The notes beneath the pieces are model-generated. The model worked only from the letters and a program-made list of their open reading frames with translations. It was not told the DNA's origin and ran no database searches. 6,745 nt of DNA from Thermoleophilaceae bacterium (lineage in GTDB: Bacteria; Actinomycetota; Thermoleophilia; Solirubrobacterales; Thermoleophilaceae), in NCBI GenBank assembly GCA_013812005.1, contig JACCUE010000222.1:1-6745 (forward strand), written 5' to 3'. Below, piece by piece: positions 5,294 to 6,745 of this stretch. A program made the position numbers and the translations under genes. Each line of letters starts with the position of its first letter. Position 1 is the first letter of the stretch.

Positions 5294-6244
5294 ATGGCTA
5301 CCGCACCCGAGCTCGACCCGCCGGCGGTAGCCGAGCTGGCCACCCGGCTGCGGGCCAACGTGGCCGCGGCGGTGAAGGCGCCCGAGGGGGTGGTGCGCGA
5401 CCTGCTCGTCGCCCTCCTCGCCGAGGGCCACGTGCTGATCGAGGACAACCCCGGCGTGGGCAAGACGGCGCTCGCCCGGGCGCTGGCCCGCTCGATCGAC
5501 GCCGAGTTCGCCAGGGTGCAGTGCACGGCGGACCTGCTGCCGGCCGACGTGGTGGGCACCAACATCTTCAACCAGCGCGAGGGCCGCTTCGAGTTCCGTC
5601 CCGGTCCCGTGTTCGCCAACGTCGTGCTGGTGGACGAGATCAACCGGGCGTCGCCCAAGACGCAGTCGGGGCTGCTCGAGTGCATGCAGGAGCGCCACGT
5701 GACCGTCGACAAGCACACGCACGACCTGGCGCGGCCGTTCATCGTGCTCGCCACCCAGAACCCGATCGAGTACGAGGGCACCTACCCGCTGCCCGAGGCG
5801 CAGCTCGACCGCTTCATGGTGAGGGTCTCGCTGGGCTACCCGTCGATGGAGGACGAGCAGGACATGCTGGCTGCGCACTCCGACCGCGACCGGGTGCAGG
5901 ACCTCGGTCCGGTGACCGGCGTTGGGGAGATGCTGGCCGCCCAGGCTGCCGTGGCCTCGGTCCACGGCAGTGAGGCGCTGCGGCGCTACATCGTCTCCCT
6001 CATGGAGTTCACGCGGGCGGACCCCCGTGTTGAGCTGGGCGCGAGTCCCCGGGCCGGCCTGATGCTCTTCCGTGCCGCCAAGGCCCTGGCCGCGCTCGAC
6101 GGGCGCGACCACGCTCTTCCGGACGACGTGAAGACGCTCGCCCCCGCCGTGCTCACCCATCGGCTGCTGCTGGCGCCCGAGGCGGCCGGGGACGACCGCT
6201 CCGCAGTGGTCGGCGACGCGCTGGAGAGGGTTCCGGCGCTGTGA
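5294..6244 (+). CDS. MoxR-family AAA+ ATPase
   Basis: A 316-residue cytoplasmic ATPase of the MoxR/RavA clade, whose members act as chaperone-like motors in maturing enzyme complexes or envelope proteins. Walker A is DNPGVGKTAL (51-60) with Lys57 and Thr58. The MoxR-specific stretch ADVVGTNIFNQREGRFEFRP (84-103) follows. Walker B is VVLVDEINRA (110-119) with Asp114 and Glu115. Sensor 1 is ATQNPIEYEGTYPLPEAQLD (153-172), with an arginine at 173 placed like the finger of the LDRF motif. Sensor 2 is GASPRAG (249-255) with Arg253, and the lid ends near LTHRLLL. The start at ATG 5294 gives a normal N-terminus and fits the upstream TACCAT box. A DUF58 gene follows 31 nt downstream, the usual partner of MoxR. 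The real client is unknown. I see no functional tie to the trp genes. Confidence 0.95.
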   Translation: MATAPELDPPAVAELATRLRANVAAAVKAPEGVVRDLLVALLAEGHVLIEDNPGVGKTALARALARSIDAEFARVQCTADLLPADVVGTNIFNQREGRFEFRPGPVFANVVLVDEINRASPKTQSGLLECMQERHVTVDKHTHDLARPFIVLATQNPIEYEGTYPLPEAQLDRFMVRVSLGYPSMEDEQDMLAAHSDRDRVQDLGPVTGVGEMLAAQAAVASVHGSEALRRYIVSLMEFTRADPRVELGASPRAGLMLFRAAKALAALDGRDHALPDDVKTLAPAVLTHRLLLAPEAAGDDRSAVVGDALERVPAL

Positions 6245-6275
6245 GCGCTGCGGGCTCCCTGGCCCCTTTCCCAGC

Positions 6276-6745
6276 ATGAGCCGGGCGGCTGGTGCTGCCG
6301 CTCTCGGAGCTATCTTCGTGGCCGCCGCCGCGACCTTTGACACGGCGTCGCTCTACGTGCCAGGCGTGGCACTGGCGGTGATCGCGCTCGGATCGGCCCT
6401 CTGGGTCTCACTGGCGGCTTTCGGGGCGGCGATCGCCCGGACTCCCGGCCCCCACACGGTCGAGGAGGAGCAGCCCTATCCGCTGCGGCTCGAGCTGCGC
6501 GGCGGGGTCGTGCCTCCGCCGGGGGGTGAGCTGGCCGACCCGTTGCTGGCCGAGCCGATCGTCCTGGGCTTCGGCGCGCCCCGCCGCGTGCGCCTGAACG
6601 TGCGCTTCGCGCGCCGTGGAAGGCGTGTGCTCGAGCCCGGCGTCCTCGTGATCCGCGATCCGCTGCGGCTGGCGGTGCGTGAGATCAGGGGTGACGGAGC
6701 GATGGATGACCTGCTCGTGCTCCCGCGCGTCGAGCCGGTGCTGGC
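6276..6745 (+). CDS. DUF58 domain membrane protein (3'-truncated)
   Basis: The reading frame from ATG 6276 stays open to the end of the window (about 156 residues). Residues about 5-20 and 27-52 are hydrophobic and likely form the two N-terminal membrane helices common in DUF58 proteins, separated by a short polar turn (FDTASLYVPG). A beta-rich extramembrane region follows, with RFARRGRRVLEPGVLVIRDP (about 112-131) then PLRLAVREIRG and LLVLPRVEPVL. This matches the DUF58 pattern of an RRG segment, a DP(x)GL-like turn and a V-x-P-R-V strand. The vWA-like C-terminal part with the DUF58 motif lies beyond the window. No Shine-Dalgarno is visible in the 31-nt gap, and no other in-frame start lies nearby. 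MoxR-DUF58 pairs are frequent and often precede a transglutaminase-like gene, which may follow here. Confidence 0.82.
   Translation, partial: MSRAAGAAALGAIFVAAAATFDTASLYVPGVALAVIALGSALWVSLAAFGAAIARTPGPHTVEEEQPYPLRLELRGGVVPPPGGELADPLLAEPIVLGFGAPRRVRLNVRFARRGRRVLEPGVLVIRDPLRLAVREIRGDGAMDDLLVLPRVEPVL

Noticed and set aside
5279..6343. 354-codon - strand frame covering moxR and the moxR-DUF58 gap
   Set aside because: It is antisense to a MoxR gene with complete Walker A, Walker B and sensor motifs. No start signal or known domain is seen.

Overview
The window is a GC-rich, almost fully coding stretch with every supportable gene on the + strand. It looks like amino-acid biosynthesis DNA from a high-GC bacterium. 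The GC-ending codon use, TANNNT boxes placed 7-8 nt before start codons that lack a Shine-Dalgarno, the Phd/PIN module and the MoxR-DUF58 pair all suit an actinobacterium. A deep-branching group such as Thermoleophilia/Solirubrobacterales is my best guess, but this is inference and not proven by any marker here.

Layout: (1) 1-541, the 3' part of a fused hisIE (histidine steps 2 and 3). (2) 542-1289, a type II toxin-antitoxin module: a Phd/YefM-like antitoxin (560-859) and a VapC-like PIN ribonuclease (best read 849-1289 from a CTG codon). Ahead of it is a compact promoter/operator with two TGT-ACA palindromes one helical turn apart. (3) 1289-5233, trpE-trpG-trpD-trpC, packed with TGATG or ATGA overlaps or a 2-nt gap. 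These genes carry chorismate to anthranilate (TrpE+TrpG), then PR-anthranilate (TrpD), and TrpC makes indole-3-glycerol phosphate. (4) 5234-5293, a short gap with two GC hairpins and a TACCAT box. (5) 5294-6745, a MoxR AAA+ ATPase and the first ~156 residues of a DUF58 membrane protein, an unrelated cell-envelope/complex-assembly module.

How they work together: the his and trp genes share PRPP chemistry. trpF, the isomerase between TrpD and TrpC, is not in the window, and neither are trpB and trpA. If the host is an actinobacterium, a bifunctional HisA/TrpF (PriA) encoded elsewhere could fill the gap. The toxin-antitoxin module sits exactly between hisIE and trpE, and the toxin stop codon overlaps the trpE start, so trpE translation is probably coupled to the toxin gene.

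The most unusual structure is a 62-bp imperfect palindrome (3568-3629) inside trpD. It coincides with a stretch of about 21 codons that I cannot match to the normal TrpD family sequence, and those codons use A/T-ending triplets far more than their neighbours. It looks like an in-frame palindromic (REP/RPE-like) insertion in an otherwise intact enzyme gene.
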